Assembly (NCBI RefSeq): GCF_029433105.1
Contig: NZ_JARNTW010000015.1
Span: 62,001-126,000, forward strand
Direction: 5' to 3'
DNA length: 64,000 nt
Source of the DNA: Runella sp. MFBS21
GTDB lineage: Bacteria > Bacteroidota > Bacteroidia > Cytophagales > Spirosomataceae
Below, piece by piece: positions 9,739-19,091 of this stretch (its first letter is position 1; every line of letters begins with the position of its first letter). The notes under the pieces were generated by a model that searched no databases, was not told the origin of the DNA, and saw nothing but the letters and a program-made list of their open reading frames with translations. The translations under genes and the position numbers were made by a program.

Positions 9739-10752
9739 TTATTTTGACAAACGCTGTTGCCATCTCCACGCATCACGCAAAGAATCTTCTAAAGTTTTTT
9801 CGGCTTTCCAGCCCATTACTTTTTCTGATTTATCTACTTGGGCGTAGATTTGTTCGATATCACCGGGGCGACGTGGCCCAATCGTATAATTCAATGTAAG
9901 ATTGTTGACTTTTTCGAAGGTCTGAATAAGTTGTAACACTGTCACTCCTTCTCCAGTCCCTACATTAAAGACATCATAATAATCCTCTTTATCAACTCCT
10001 GCCAACAGGGAAAGGGCTTTTACATGGGCTTTGGCCAAATCTACCACATGAATAAAATCACGAATGCAAGTACCGTCAGGGGTATTGTAATCACTTCCAA
10101 ATACTATCAGCTTTTCGCGAAGGCCCGCCGCAGCTTGGGTCAAGAAAGGAACCAAGTTGCTAGGAACTCCCCTAGGAAGTTCACCTATAACAGCCGACTC
10201 GTGCGCTCCTATGGGATTAAAATATCTCAAAGCAATGGCTTTTAATCCTGCCTTAGAAACTACTACATCTCTGATAATATCCTCACAAATACGCTTAGTA
10301 TTTCCATAAGGAGAGGCCGCTTCTTGGCGAGGGGTGGCCTCGGTCACTGGTAGATGTTCTGGCTGACCATACACTGTACATGACGAGGAAAACACAAAAT
10401 TTTTCACCCCAAATTCCCGCATAATTTTGAGTAATAATATGGTCGAGCCTAAATTGTTTTCGTAATACATCAAAGGTTTTTCGACCGATTCGCCTACGGC
10501 TTTGCTTGCGGCAAAATGAATTACTCCTGCCAATTGTTCCTTTTGAAAGATTTGGCGTAGCGCCTCAGCATCATTGCAATCTGCTTTGTAGCAAACCACC
10601 GACTTTCCAATAATACTTTGGATACCTTCCAAAACTTTTTCTTCAGAATTGCTAAAATTGTCGATAATAATTGGCTCAAATCCCGATTGATAGAGCTCAA
10701 CAACTGTATGGGAGCCAATAAATCCAGCCCCGCCGGTAACTAGAATTTTCAT
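9739..10752 (-). CDS. galE: UDP-glucose 4-epimerase
   Basis: A 337-residue NAD-dependent epimerase: Rossmann motif GGAGFIGSH at residues 7-15, SSSCTVYG active-site segment, and catalytic YGNTK near residue 146. It interconverts UDP-glucose and UDP-galactose in the cytoplasm, for the Leloir pathway or for surface polysaccharide precursors. The frame is open to 10779, but the ATG at 10752 (MKILVTGG) fits the family N-terminus and lies 24 bases after a -7 element at 10784-10777, so it is taken as the start. It precedes rfbB in the same direction. Confidence 0.95.
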   Translation of the reverse strand: MKILVTGGAGFIGSHTVVELYQSGFEPIIIDNFSNSEEKVLEGIQSIIGKSVVCYKADCNDAEALRQIFQKEQLAGVIHFAASKAVGESVEKPLMYYENNLGSTILLLKIMREFGVKNFVFSSSCTVYGQPEHLPVTEATPRQEAASPYGNTKRICEDIIRDVVVSKAGLKAIALRYFNPIGAHESAVIGELPRGVPSNLVPFLTQAAAGLREKLIVFGSDYNTPDGTCIRDFIHVVDLAKAHVKALSLLAGVDKEDYYDVFNVGTGEGVTVLQLIQTFEKVNNLTLNYTIGPRRPGDIEQIYAQVDKSEKVMGWKAEKTLEDSLRDAWRWQQRLSK

Positions 10753-10776
10753 GCAGTGTGTAGAAAGAATGAGTGA

Positions 10777-10784
10777 CAAAACTA
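10777..10784 (-). promoter_or_regulatory. -7 element of galE-rfbB promoter
   Basis: The minus strand reads TAGTTTTG, a perfect TAnnTTTG, 24 bases before the galE ATG. No clear TTG -33 box at the usual spacing. Confidence 0.45.
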
Positions 10785-10846
10785 TAAAATTTGGGTGCTG
10801 AAAAAAAATTGTTTTTATTTAAAGCTCAGAATAGCGATACAATCTC

Positions 10847-11704
10847 ATGAAAGAGCAAGAAATCAAAGCATTAGTTTCTCTTCTTGACGACGACGACAAG
10901 GAAGTGTCGCGATTGGTAGAGGGGGAAATCAAGAGGCAAGGCGAGAAAATTATTCCTTTTTTGGAAAATGAGTGGGAAAGTGCCGGCTTCAACCCGGCCG
11001 TCCAGCGCCGCATAGAGGAGTTAATTCATGAATTACAATACGAACAAACCCTCGAACGACTGGGACTTTGGCATCATGGTGGAGCTATTGATCTACTGGA
11101 AGGTCTATGGATTATAGCTACCTATCAATACCCAGACTTGCCTTTTGAAAAGCTAAAAAAAGAATTTGAACAGTTTTATTATGAAACATGGCTTGAGTTT
11201 AAAGTAGATATGCACCCTATAGACCAGATTCGGGCTTTAAACCATGTTTTTTTTACTAAACTAAAATTTGGTTCAAACACCAAAAGCTTCCATTCGGCGG
11301 GTAATTCTATGCTCAATATAGTACTCGACACCCGAAAAGGAAACCCCATTTCGCTTTGTTGTATTTATATGATTATAGCCCAACGGCTCAACATGCCCGT
11401 ATACGGGGTCAACTTACCCAATCTTTTTGTGCTTACCTACAAGCAAGATAGCATTCAGTTTTATATCAATGTCTTCAACAAAGGTTTGGTTTTTATGCGG
11501 TCTGATATTGACCATTATATTGCTCAACTCAATATCAAATCCAACGAAACATTTTATCAACCGTGTAGTAATCTTGATATTTTGAAAAGAGTTTTGCGAA
11601 ATCTTGCACTTGCTTTTGAAAAAACAGGCGATAGCGAAAAAATCAAAGAAATTGAACGGATGTCTGCTATTTTGAATGAGCCTTTGGAAGACCAAACGCT
11701 TTAG
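10847..11704 (+). CDS. SirB1-like transglutaminase-core protein
   Basis: A 285-residue cytoplasmic protein. The N-terminal ~90 residues are helical and acidic. The central part (residues ~105-200) carries the signature of the SirB1/transglutaminase-like core 2 family, seen in GNSMLNIVLDTRKGNPISLC followed by AQRLNMPVYGVNLP. The C-terminal part is helical. Family members are widespread and their biochemical role is not well settled, so none is claimed. The stop overlaps the stop of the convergent phosphopantetheinyl transferase gene by four bases. Confidence 0.75.
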   Translation: MKEQEIKALVSLLDDDDKEVSRLVEGEIKRQGEKIIPFLENEWESAGFNPAVQRRIEELIHELQYEQTLERLGLWHHGGAIDLLEGLWIIATYQYPDLPFEKLKKEFEQFYYETWLEFKVDMHPIDQIRALNHVFFTKLKFGSNTKSFHSAGNSMLNIVLDTRKGNPISLCCIYMIIAQRLNMPVYGVNLPNLFVLTYKQDSIQFYINVFNKGLVFMRSDIDHYIAQLNIKSNETFYQPCSNLDILKRVLRNLALAFEKTGDSEKIKEIERMSAILNEPLEDQTL

Positions 11705-12339
11705 ACTGCTAACACTCCCACAAAGTCCTCAATCTCAAATCGATGCAAACGATAATAATATCGCTGTGATTGATTACGGTGGCATATATATCCTTCCCAA
11801 AATTCGGTTTGGTCAGCAAAATCATGGATGAATATCTCTTGTTTGAAACTCAATTGCTTAGTGCCATATAGTTTATAAATGGCCTCTTTGGCACACCAAT
11901 AAGTACAAAGTCTCCTAAAATCAGTCAAAGCGTACTTTTCTTCTTCTTCCGACAAAAATTTGGGTGCGACTCGCAAAAGCTTCGGCGCAACTCGCTCTAA
12001 ATCTATTCCCAAAGGGGCCGACAGTGACAAACTCGCCACTACATATCGAAGCGTGTGGGTAAGCGAAATTTCGGCTACCCGATTCCGTAAATATGGTTTT
12101 CCATACTCATCTTTAACCATACCTTCGTAATGGAGGCCTTGGTTTTGGACCAAAGCTTGCATAGCCCGGCGTCCTGTTAGCCACTCAAGTTGTTTTTGGG
12201 GATGTGAAATAGTGATGTACTCTTGCCACTCCTCCGAAGTGACTACGATGTCTTGTTTTAAAGTTTCGATATTTTCGGCGATTTGCCAAACTAGAATTTT
12301 ACAATCCTCAAAAACGCCCCACTCACGAACGATAGGCAT
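11701..12339 (-). CDS. 4'-phosphopantetheinyl transferase (Sfp-type)
   Basis: A 212-residue protein with the family's two signatures: GIDLERV (the Mg-binding Asp) and WCAKEAIYKLYG (the W-x-x-KEA-x-x-K motif). It transfers the phosphopantetheine arm of CoA to a carrier protein. The substrate could be acyl carrier protein or a secondary-metabolism carrier; none of these is in the window. A TTG at 12369 would extend the frame, but it lies inside the likely promoter (12374-12367), so ATG 12339 is preferred. Tail-to-tail with the SirB1-like gene. Confidence 0.88.
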   Translation of the reverse strand: MPIVREWGVFEDCKILVWQIAENIETLKQDIVVTSEEWQEYITISHPQKQLEWLTGRRAMQALVQNQGLHYEGMVKDEYGKPYLRNRVAEISLTHTLRYVVASLSLSAPLGIDLERVAPKLLRVAPKFLSEEEEKYALTDFRRLCTYWCAKEAIYKLYGTKQLSFKQEIFIHDFADQTEFWEGYICHRNQSQRYYYRLHRFEIEDFVGVLAV

Positions 12340-12366
12340 AGAAGCAATGTTATGATTAAATTTGCG

Positions 12367-12374
12367 CAAAAATA
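12367..12374 (-). promoter_or_regulatory. -7 element before the phosphopantetheinyl transferase
   Basis: The minus strand reads TATTTTTG, a perfect TAnnTTTG, 27 bases before ATG 12339. It argues against the upstream TTG start. Confidence 0.4.
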
Positions 12375-12510
12375 CCCAAATAGCATTTGATAGCGAAGTA
12401 ATTTAAAAAAGCCGTCAAAATCCATATTTCATCAGCATGAATATTCTCTAAATAATTGACTGACTATCAAAACCATACCTTTACGCCATTTTCAATAGAA
12501 GAAGACAAAA

Positions 12511-13419
12511 ATGATTCAAGTCCAAAAAATAGATACTTTTTCGGGGCATAGAGACAGTGTATATGCTCTGCAGCCCGCCTTTACACCTGAGCGTTTTTTT
12601 TCGGCAGGAGGCGATGGGCTTGTGGTTCAGTGGGATCTTACCCGCCCTGATTGGGGAGAAGTGGTGGCACAAGTGCCCGCGTCCATTTACTCACTTTCGT
12701 ATCACGACCTTACGGGGCATTTGTGGATAGGCCAAAACTACGAAGGGATACAAATTATCAATCCTCAAAATAAGCAAATTGTAAGCTCTATCAACCTTAC
12801 CAATGCCGCTATTTTCGACATTCAATTTTTTGAGGAGAAAGCATTTTTAGCACTTTCAGACGGTATTCTGCTGGTTTTAGATCAGGTTCATTTAGCAGTA
12901 CGTAAACATATCAAAGCCAGTACCCAAAGTGCCAGATGTATTGCGATAAATGCCTATTCAAGAGAAATAGCCGTCGGCTATAGTGATCATTCTATTCGGA
13001 TATTTGATACAGACGATTTTTCACTCAAACACACATTACAGGCTCATACCAATTCTGTATTTACGGTTTGTTATTCGCCTGATGGCCATTTTTTGCTGTC
13101 GGGTAGTCGCGATGCTCATCTCAAAATTTGGGAAGTAAAAAACCACTACGCACTTCATCAGGATATTGTAGCGCATTTGTTTGCTATCAATCACATCGTA
13201 TATAGTCCCGACCAACAGTGGATTGCAACTTGCAGCATGGATAAGTCTATCAAAATATGGGAGGCCGATACCTTCAAACTCAAAAAAGTCATTGACCGTG
13301 CTCGTCATGCAGGGCATGGTACATCGGTCAATAAATTACTGTGGACACCTTATGAGCAGCAGCTTGTTTCGGGTAGCGACGACAAACGAATTTCGGTATG
13401 GTCTATAAAAAGTTCGTAA
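12511..13419 (+). CDS. WD40-repeat protein
   Basis: A 302-residue protein made almost wholly of WD40 repeats, about seven blades. The clearest units contain LLSGSRDAHLKIWEV, IATCSMDKSIKIWEA and LVSGSDDKRISVWSI. No signal peptide, kinase or other catalytic domain is present, so it is probably a cytoplasmic protein-binding scaffold. The partner is unknown. A MATE transporter gene follows 69 bases downstream but has its own -7 element overlapping this stop codon, so co-function is not implied. Confidence 0.88.
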   Translation: MIQVQKIDTFSGHRDSVYALQPAFTPERFFSAGGDGLVVQWDLTRPDWGEVVAQVPASIYSLSYHDLTGHLWIGQNYEGIQIINPQNKQIVSSINLTNAAIFDIQFFEEKAFLALSDGILLVLDQVHLAVRKHIKASTQSARCIAINAYSREIAVGYSDHSIRIFDTDDFSLKHTLQAHTNSVFTVCYSPDGHFLLSGSRDAHLKIWEVKNHYALHQDIVAHLFAINHIVYSPDQQWIATCSMDKSIKIWEADTFKLKKVIDRARHAGHGTSVNKLLWTPYEQQLVSGSDDKRISVWSIKSS

Positions 13420-13424
13420 CTTTG
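13417..13424 (+). promoter_or_regulatory. -7 element upstream of the MATE gene
   Basis: TAACTTTG, a perfect TAnnTTTG, overlaps the TAA stop of the WD40 gene, 64 bases before the MATE ATG. No good -33 TTG. Confidence 0.35.
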
Positions 13425-13488
13425 TCTCTCAAACGCTCATCCATTCTCTAACTACATATTTCTGAGCGCTTTATTTTGACAGACAGCC

Positions 13489-14874
13489 ATGAAAAAATTT
13501 TTCCAATTATTATTACAAGCCCTTAAAGGAGAAGAACAAGAGTATACTACAGGAAGTATCAATCGCGCCATTTTTCTATTGTCTGTCCCCATGATTTTGG
13601 AAATGGTAATGGAATCATTATTTGCCGTAGTAGATATTTTTTTTGTTTCCCAAATCAATACCAATGCCGTAGCCACAGTCGGGCTTACTGAATCTGTGCT
13701 TACGCTAGTTTATTCGATAGCTATTGGCCTCAGCACGGCTGCCACCGCGATTGTATCTCGTCGGATTGGTGAGAAGCAATTGGCAGAAGCAGGTCATGCA
13801 GCCGCGCAAGTAATCTTGGTCTCGGTGATATTGGGGGTTGTGGTAGGAGTTAGCGGTTTTTTGGGAGCCGAAAATATCTTGAGAGCTATGGGTGGTAGTG
13901 AAGAGCTTATTGCTTCGGGTAGTAACTTTACCCGTATTATTTTTGCAAGTAGTCCCGCTATTATTTTACTATATACACTTAGCGGAGTACTTCGCGGTGG
14001 TGGCGATGCGGCTGTAGCGATGCGTTCGCTCTGGATTGCCAATGGACTCAACATCGCTTTATGCCCTTTATTTATCTTTGGGTGGGGTCCTATTCCAGCC
14101 TTTGGAGTAGCGGGGTCGGCAATTGCGACCACTATCGGTCGCAGCGCAGGCGTCTTGTATCAATTGTCTGCTTTGGCAAGTAGCAAAGGTGCAGTCCAAG
14201 TCCTGAGGTCTCAACTACGCCCTGATTTTGCAATCATTCGCAATCTCATAAGTGTAGCAGCAGGAGGTACTGGGCAGTTTATAATCGCTTCGGCAAGTTG
14301 GGTATTCCTGACTCGCATTTTGTCAGATTTTGGTCCCTCTATTGTCGCAGGTTATACCATTGCTATCCGTATTATTGTCTTTACGATTTTACCTTCCTGG
14401 GGTATGGCCAACGCCGCAGCTACCCTTGTGGGCCAAAATTTAGGAGCCAACGAACCCAGTCGCGCTGAAACATCGGTATGGCGCGCTGCTTTTTTTAATT
14501 TTTTATTTTTGGTAGCAGTAGCTATTATCTTCTTTGTATTTGCCAAACCAATCATCTCCTGGTTTAACCATGACCCAATAGCAGTAGCAACGGGGGTCAA
14601 TTGCTTACGGATTGTATGCCTTGGATATTTGTTTTTTGCCTACGGTATGGTCATCAGCCAATCGTTCAATGGTGCAGGCGATACACTTACACCTACCCTG
14701 ATGAATTTGGTATGCTTCTGGGCCATCGAAATCCCCTTGGCATACTTACTTGCAAAGAAATTAGCATTAGGTCCCGAAGGTGTTTATATTTCAGTGGCTT
14801 TTAGTGAATCTCTCCTCGCAATCATTGGAGTTATCCTGTTTAGAAGAGGAAAATGGAAAATGAAAAAGGTTTAA
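13489..14874 (+). CDS. MATE-family multidrug/Na+ antiporter
   Basis: A 461-residue inner-membrane protein with 12 hydrophobic segments in two homologous halves, as in the DinF/NorM superfamily. The N-terminal part (IFLLSVPMILEMVMESLF, DIFFVSQINTNAVATVGL) and the middle segment with GWGPIPAFGVAGSAIATTIG are typical. Transporters of this family export cationic compounds in exchange for Na+ or H+; the substrate cannot be read from sequence. The N-terminus has about 20 extra cytoplasmic residues before the first membrane segment. Confidence 0.9.
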   Translation: MKKFFQLLLQALKGEEQEYTTGSINRAIFLLSVPMILEMVMESLFAVVDIFFVSQINTNAVATVGLTESVLTLVYSIAIGLSTAATAIVSRRIGEKQLAEAGHAAAQVILVSVILGVVVGVSGFLGAENILRAMGGSEELIASGSNFTRIIFASSPAIILLYTLSGVLRGGGDAAVAMRSLWIANGLNIALCPLFIFGWGPIPAFGVAGSAIATTIGRSAGVLYQLSALASSKGAVQVLRSQLRPDFAIIRNLISVAAGGTGQFIIASASWVFLTRILSDFGPSIVAGYTIAIRIIVFTILPSWGMANAAATLVGQNLGANEPSRAETSVWRAAFFNFLFLVAVAIIFFVFAKPIISWFNHDPIAVATGVNCLRIVCLGYLFFAYGMVISQSFNGAGDTLTPTLMNLVCFWAIEIPLAYLLAKKLALGPEGVYISVAFSESLLAIIGVILFRRGKWKMKKV

Positions 14875-14898
14875 TGCTTATGCCAAAGGCGTATCCTT

Positions 14899-14927
14899 TT
14901 GAATCACTGATAATTTCTCTAACTTTG
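14899..14927 (+). promoter_or_regulatory. Promoter of the uppS-bamA-skp operon
   Basis: TTG (14899-14901), 18 bases, then TAACTTTG (14920-14927): a full match to the Bacteroidota promoter pattern. The uppS ATG follows 20 bases later. The same 18-base spacing is seen before nadK. Confidence 0.65.
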
Positions 14928-14947
14928 TTGCCCATTTTTACGTGCGA

Positions 14948-15697
14948 ATGAAAGAACAAATAGACCGTACTAAACTTCCTCAACATATCGCCATTATCAT
15001 GGATGGCAATGGTCGTTGGGCCAAACAGCGTGGGGCTATGCGAGTTTTTGGACACCGCAATGCCATCAAAGCTGTAAGAGAAGCTACCGAAGGCTGCGCC
15101 GAATTAGGAGTCAAATATTTGACCTTATATGCCTTCTCTACCGAAAACTGGGGAAGACCTGAGGCCGAAGTAAGGGCTTTGATGGAATTGCTTGTGTATA
15201 CTATTGGAGATGAGCTACCTACTTTATTGAAAAATAATGTAAAACTTGATTCTATTGGTGATACGCAAAGTCTTCCATCCTCTTGCCAACGCGAACTGCA
15301 TGAAGCGATAGAACGCACCAAACACAATACTGGCCTTAACTTAATTTTGGCTTTGGGGTATAGTGGTAAGTGGGATATTGTACAAGCTACCCAGCAAATC
15401 GCGCGTAAAGTACAAGCTGGAGAATTGCGCCCAGAAGATATTACTGAAGACTTATTCAATACTAAATTAAATACTGGAGATCGTCCTGAAGTCGACCTTA
15501 TGCTTCGTACGGGCGGCGACCATCGTATTAGCAACTTCCTCTTGTGGCAACTTGCCTACGCAGAGCTTTATTTCTACGACAACGTATTTTGGCCAGACTT
15601 TCGTCGTGAACATCTTTATGAAGCCATTCTTTCATACCAAAACCGCGAACGCCGCTTTGGAAAAACCAGTGAACAGATTCTAAGTGAAGCGAAATAA
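14948..15697 (+). CDS. uppS: Isoprenyl (undecaprenyl diphosphate) synthase
   Basis: A 249-residue cis-prenyltransferase. Motifs in order: HIAIIMDGNGRWAKQRG with the catalytic Asp near residue 19, the GHR segment, LTLYAFSTENWGRP, and the C-terminal RTGGDHRISNFLLWQLAYAE. It makes the C55 lipid carrier for peptidoglycan and surface glycans by adding isopentenyl diphosphate to farnesyl diphosphate. A GTG at 14942 is also in frame, but ATG 14948 fits the family and the promoter spacing. First gene of an envelope operon. Its 3' end overlaps an upstream possible ATG of bamA. Confidence 0.96.
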   Translation: MKEQIDRTKLPQHIAIIMDGNGRWAKQRGAMRVFGHRNAIKAVREATEGCAELGVKYLTLYAFSTENWGRPEAEVRALMELLVYTIGDELPTLLKNNVKLDSIGDTQSLPSSCQRELHEAIERTKHNTGLNLILALGYSGKWDIVQATQQIARKVQAGELRPEDITEDLFNTKLNTGDRPEVDLMLRTGGDHRISNFLLWQLAYAELYFYDNVFWPDFRREHLYEAILSYQNRERRFGKTSEQILSEAK

Positions 15698-15743
15698 ACC
15701 CCTTTTTTTTGCGTTATACCCTGTGGGAAAGAACCGTGAACCT

Positions 15744-18389
15744 ATGAAAAAATTCAACCAACCTGCCAGATTAGCAATTTTCGTTGCTTTGTTAGTAAGT
15801 ATTGCTATATCTGCATCAGCCCAACAATTAGGCTTGGGAAGTCGCCTTGCTCCTACTACCCCTACCCAAACAAACGAGGATTTACTTAGTTATGCTGCTC
15901 CCAAAGACTATGTCTTGGCAGAAATTATCGTAACGGGCAATCAATTCCTTGACCCTAACTCCATGATCTCGATGTCGGGGCTTAGAGTAGGTGATAAAAT
16001 CAAAATTCCAGGCGATGCTATTACCACTGCTATCAAGAAATTGATGGACCAAAAAATCTTAGAAGATGTAGAAATCTTGGCCCGAAAAATAGAAGGCGAC
16101 AAAATTTGGTTGGAATTAAGAATCAAAGAACAATCTCGTTTATTCAAGGTAACATTTGATGGTATTCGTAAAGGCGAGCAAGAATCTTTGAACGATAAAA
16201 TCAAGCTTCCTAAAGGACGTATCATTTCCAATACTATGGTGAAAAACACACAGTTGGCAGTGAAACGTTTTTTTATGGACAAAGGCTTCTTGAATGTAAA
16301 AGTCAAAATTGCCCAAATCGCTGATACCGCACGGGGTAATGCCACCCTCAAGATATTTGTCACAAAAGGGCCTAAAGTAAAAATTCGTCAAATTGTATTT
16401 AATGGTAGAGAAGAAATTTATGAGCAAAAACTTCGGAATAAAATGAAAAGTACGAAACAAATGCGTTTTGGTCGTTTGTTTACTCCTTCAAAGTTTATTC
16501 CCAAAAAATATGACGAAGACAAAGAAAAACTCGTTGCATTTTATAATAAAAATGGCTTCCGTGATGCGACAATTATCTCAGATTCAATCATTCATAATCC
16601 AGACGGCAAGACCATAGATGTAGTTCTCAATATAGAAGAAGGTCCTAAATACTACATCAGAAACGTAACTTGGGAAGGCAATTATCTCTACACCGACGAT
16701 CAATTGGGGAGAGTATTTGGTCTTAAAAAAGGCGACATCTATAATCCCGAAGAAATTCAAAAACGCTTAGAAGCTAATCCAGGACAAGATGTAAGTTCAC
16801 AATATATGGACGACGGCTATCTTTACTACAACTGCCGTCCTGTCGAAAAAGCCGTCGAAGGTGATTCGATTGACATCGAAATGAGGATTTTTGAAGGAAA
16901 ACAAGCTACCATCAACAAAATTATCCTTAACGGAAACACTAAAACGAGTGACCACGTAGTAATGCGGGAGCTGTTTACCTTGCCAGGGCAAAAATTCAGT
17001 AAAACGGAAATCATCAATACCAACCGCCAACTAGCTCAGTTAGGATATTTTGATGCCGAAAAAATCGGAATCAACCCTGTTCCCCACCCCGAAGACGGAA
17101 CCGTAGACATTGAATATACAGTAGAAGAAAAACCAAGTGACCAAATTGAACTTTCTGGTGGCTGGGGCGGCTACATCGGATTTGTAGGGACGTTAGGGTT
17201 AGTGTTCAACAACTTCTCAACCCGAAACATCACCAACCTTAAAGCATGGAAGCCTCTTCCTGCAGGCGATGGGCAGAAGCTCGCCGTCCGATTCCAAGCT
17301 AGTGGTCGTCAATTTCAGACTTATTCGATTAGCTTTACAGAACCTTGGCTTGGAGGAAAAAAACCTGTCACTTTCGGAATTAACTTAAGCCGTACAGTAT
17401 ACCGAACTGTTGACCAGTTTAGCTTGTACACCCGTTCAAATGGTAAATTGAAGTTTTTAGGGGCTTATCACAATACCGGCGTAACCATATCTCTTGGAAA
17501 AAGACTTAAAGTACCCGATCGCTTTTTTGTGTTAAGTACCGCTCTTTCTTATCAGCGATATCGTATGGATAGCTTGGATTTGTTTAATATTGGCTACCCC
17601 AACGGTGTATCCAACAACCTCACGTTCAATCTTACGTTGTCTCGCAATACAATCGACAATCCTCAATTCCCTCGTCTTGGCTCGTCGTTTTCTTTGAGTG
17701 GGACATTTACGCCTCCTTACTCAGCTATCACTGGTCAAACAAGTTTCTCAAGCAATGAAAGCCGTTATAAATGGGTAGAGTACCACAAGTGGATGTTTGA
17801 CGCCAGTTGGTTCCAAACCGTGGCAGGCAAACTGGTTTTGAGTACACGAGCTCACTTAGGTTTCTTAGGACGCTACAACAAAAATCTTTCTATCAGTCCT
17901 TTTGAGCGTTTTGTATTAGGGGGTTCGGGTTTAGCAGGATATGGTATGTTTGCCTTAGCACAAGACATCATAGGACTTAGAGGTTATACTGATCGCTCCC
18001 TAGTACCTATCTACAATACATTAAGTGCTACAGATGCCTCACAAGCCACTACTACTACTATAACTGGTGCTTCAAGCCTTGGAGGTGTTGCTTTTAGCAA
18101 ATACGTCATGGAGCTTCGCTATCCTCTTTCGCTCAACCCTTCTGCTACTATTTTCGGGTTGGTATTTGCTGAAGCCGGTAACAACTGGGGTACTGATGCC
18201 CCTCAAAAAAAATACAAAGACTTTAATCCTTTTGATCTGAAACGTTCGGCAGGGGTAGGAGCTCGTATTTTTATGCCAGCTTTTGGACTTATCGGGATTG
18301 ACTGGGCATATGGATTTGATGCAGTTCCTGGCCAAACCCAACGGAGCGGACCTCAATTCCACTTCACAATCGGGCAACAAATCAGATAA
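15744..18389 (+). CDS. bamA: Outer-membrane protein assembly factor BamA
   Basis: An 881-residue Omp85-family protein. A signal peptide (MKKFNQPARLAIFVALLVSI, cleavage after SASAQ) is followed by five POTRA-like repeats to about residue 470, then a 16-strand-type barrel region starting near VEEKPSDQIELSGGWGGYIG and ending in an amphipathic strand FHFTIGQQIR. It is the core of the machine that inserts beta-barrel proteins in the outer membrane. The frame is open from ATG 15684, inside uppS, but that would put 20 charged residues before the signal peptide; ATG 15744 is chosen. It is followed by two Skp-like chaperone genes, the classical Bacteroidota order. Confidence 0.94.
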   Translation: MKKFNQPARLAIFVALLVSIAISASAQQLGLGSRLAPTTPTQTNEDLLSYAAPKDYVLAEIIVTGNQFLDPNSMISMSGLRVGDKIKIPGDAITTAIKKLMDQKILEDVEILARKIEGDKIWLELRIKEQSRLFKVTFDGIRKGEQESLNDKIKLPKGRIISNTMVKNTQLAVKRFFMDKGFLNVKVKIAQIADTARGNATLKIFVTKGPKVKIRQIVFNGREEIYEQKLRNKMKSTKQMRFGRLFTPSKFIPKKYDEDKEKLVAFYNKNGFRDATIISDSIIHNPDGKTIDVVLNIEEGPKYYIRNVTWEGNYLYTDDQLGRVFGLKKGDIYNPEEIQKRLEANPGQDVSSQYMDDGYLYYNCRPVEKAVEGDSIDIEMRIFEGKQATINKIILNGNTKTSDHVVMRELFTLPGQKFSKTEIINTNRQLAQLGYFDAEKIGINPVPHPEDGTVDIEYTVEEKPSDQIELSGGWGGYIGFVGTLGLVFNNFSTRNITNLKAWKPLPAGDGQKLAVRFQASGRQFQTYSISFTEPWLGGKKPVTFGINLSRTVYRTVDQFSLYTRSNGKLKFLGAYHNTGVTISLGKRLKVPDRFFVLSTALSYQRYRMDSLDLFNIGYPNGVSNNLTFNLTLSRNTIDNPQFPRLGSSFSLSGTFTPPYSAITGQTSFSSNESRYKWVEYHKWMFDASWFQTVAGKLVLSTRAHLGFLGRYNKNLSISPFERFVLGGSGLAGYGMFALAQDIIGLRGYTDRSLVPIYNTLSATDASQATTTTITGASSLGGVAFSKYVMELRYPLSLNPSATIFGLVFAEAGNNWGTDAPQKKYKDFNPFDLKRSAGVGARIFMPAFGLIGIDWAYGFDAVPGQTQRSGPQFHFTIGQQIR

Positions 18390-18405
18390 AATAAAGATTT
18401 GGTAT

Positions 18406-18438
18406 ATTCGCCATTGGCATCCAAAACCAATGGCGAAT
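18406..18438 (+). repeat. Inverted repeat between bamA and skp
   Basis: ATTCGCCATTGG (18406-18417) and CCAATGGCGAAT (18427-18438) pair perfectly around a 9-base loop in the 75-base gap between bamA and the first skp-like gene. No T-run follows, so it is more likely an RNA-processing or mRNA-stability hairpin than a terminator. Confidence 0.6.
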
Positions 18439-18464
18439 CTTTATATCCAAAAACCAAAAGAAAT

Positions 18465-19085
18465 ATGAAAACCCGTTGGCTTTTACTACTTTTGCAGTTC
18501 GTTTTGATAACGCACTCATTATCAGCCCAAAAATGGGGCTATATGGATTTGGAATACATAACCAGTAAAATGCCTGATTATCAAAAAGCTCAATCGGAAT
18601 TAGACAAATTTTCAGATAGATGGGCCAAGGAAATTCAGGATAAATATGCCGAAATAGATAAACTTCAACGATTGTATCAAGCCGAAGAAGTGTTGTTGAC
18701 AGATGATATGAAACGTAAACGTCAGCAAGAAATCATCGACAAAGAAAAAGAAGCAAGAGAGTATAACAATAAAATATTCGGTTTTGAAGGGATGTTGTTT
18801 CAAAAGAAAAAAGAAATTATCAAACCTATCACCGACCAAGTGTACAAAGCTAGTGAGCGCGTTTGTCGTCAGCGGAGACTTGACTTACTGGTAGACAAAT
18901 CAAGCAATTTTGTAATTATTTATGCCAATCCTGTTCATGATTATACAGACTATGTATTAGAGGAGTTGGGGCTAGGGACTGACAATAAAAATAATAAAAC
19001 CACCCCCGAAAACGTTAATACGCCTGCATCCAAACCCAATACCACAAATACCCCTAATAACAAAACAATCAAACCAAAACAGTAA
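18465..19085 (+). CDS. OmpH/Skp-like periplasmic chaperone, first copy
   Basis: A 206-residue protein with a signal peptide (MKTRWLLLLLQFVLITHSL, cleavage after LSA or SAQ) and KWGYMDLEYITSKMPDYQKA, the start of the Skp/OmpH domain. A long charged coiled-coil arm follows (residues ~45-125), and a low-complexity Asn/Thr/Pro tail lies beyond residue ~175. Skp-type chaperones hold unfolded outer-membrane proteins on their way to BamA, which is encoded directly upstream. The frame extends to 18399, but the ATG at 18465 starts the signal peptide. Confidence 0.88.
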   Translation: MKTRWLLLLLQFVLITHSLSAQKWGYMDLEYITSKMPDYQKAQSELDKFSDRWAKEIQDKYAEIDKLQRLYQAEEVLLTDDMKRKRQQEIIDKEKEAREYNNKIFGFEGMLFQKKKEIIKPITDQVYKASERVCRQRRLDLLVDKSSNFVIIYANPVHDYTDYVLEELGLGTDNKNNKTTPENVNTPASKPNTTNTPNNKTIKPKQ

Positions 19086-19091
19086 ATAAAA

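Noticed and set aside
14980-15534. 184-residue minus-strand frame inside uppS
   Set aside because: Shadow of a highly conserved essential gene.
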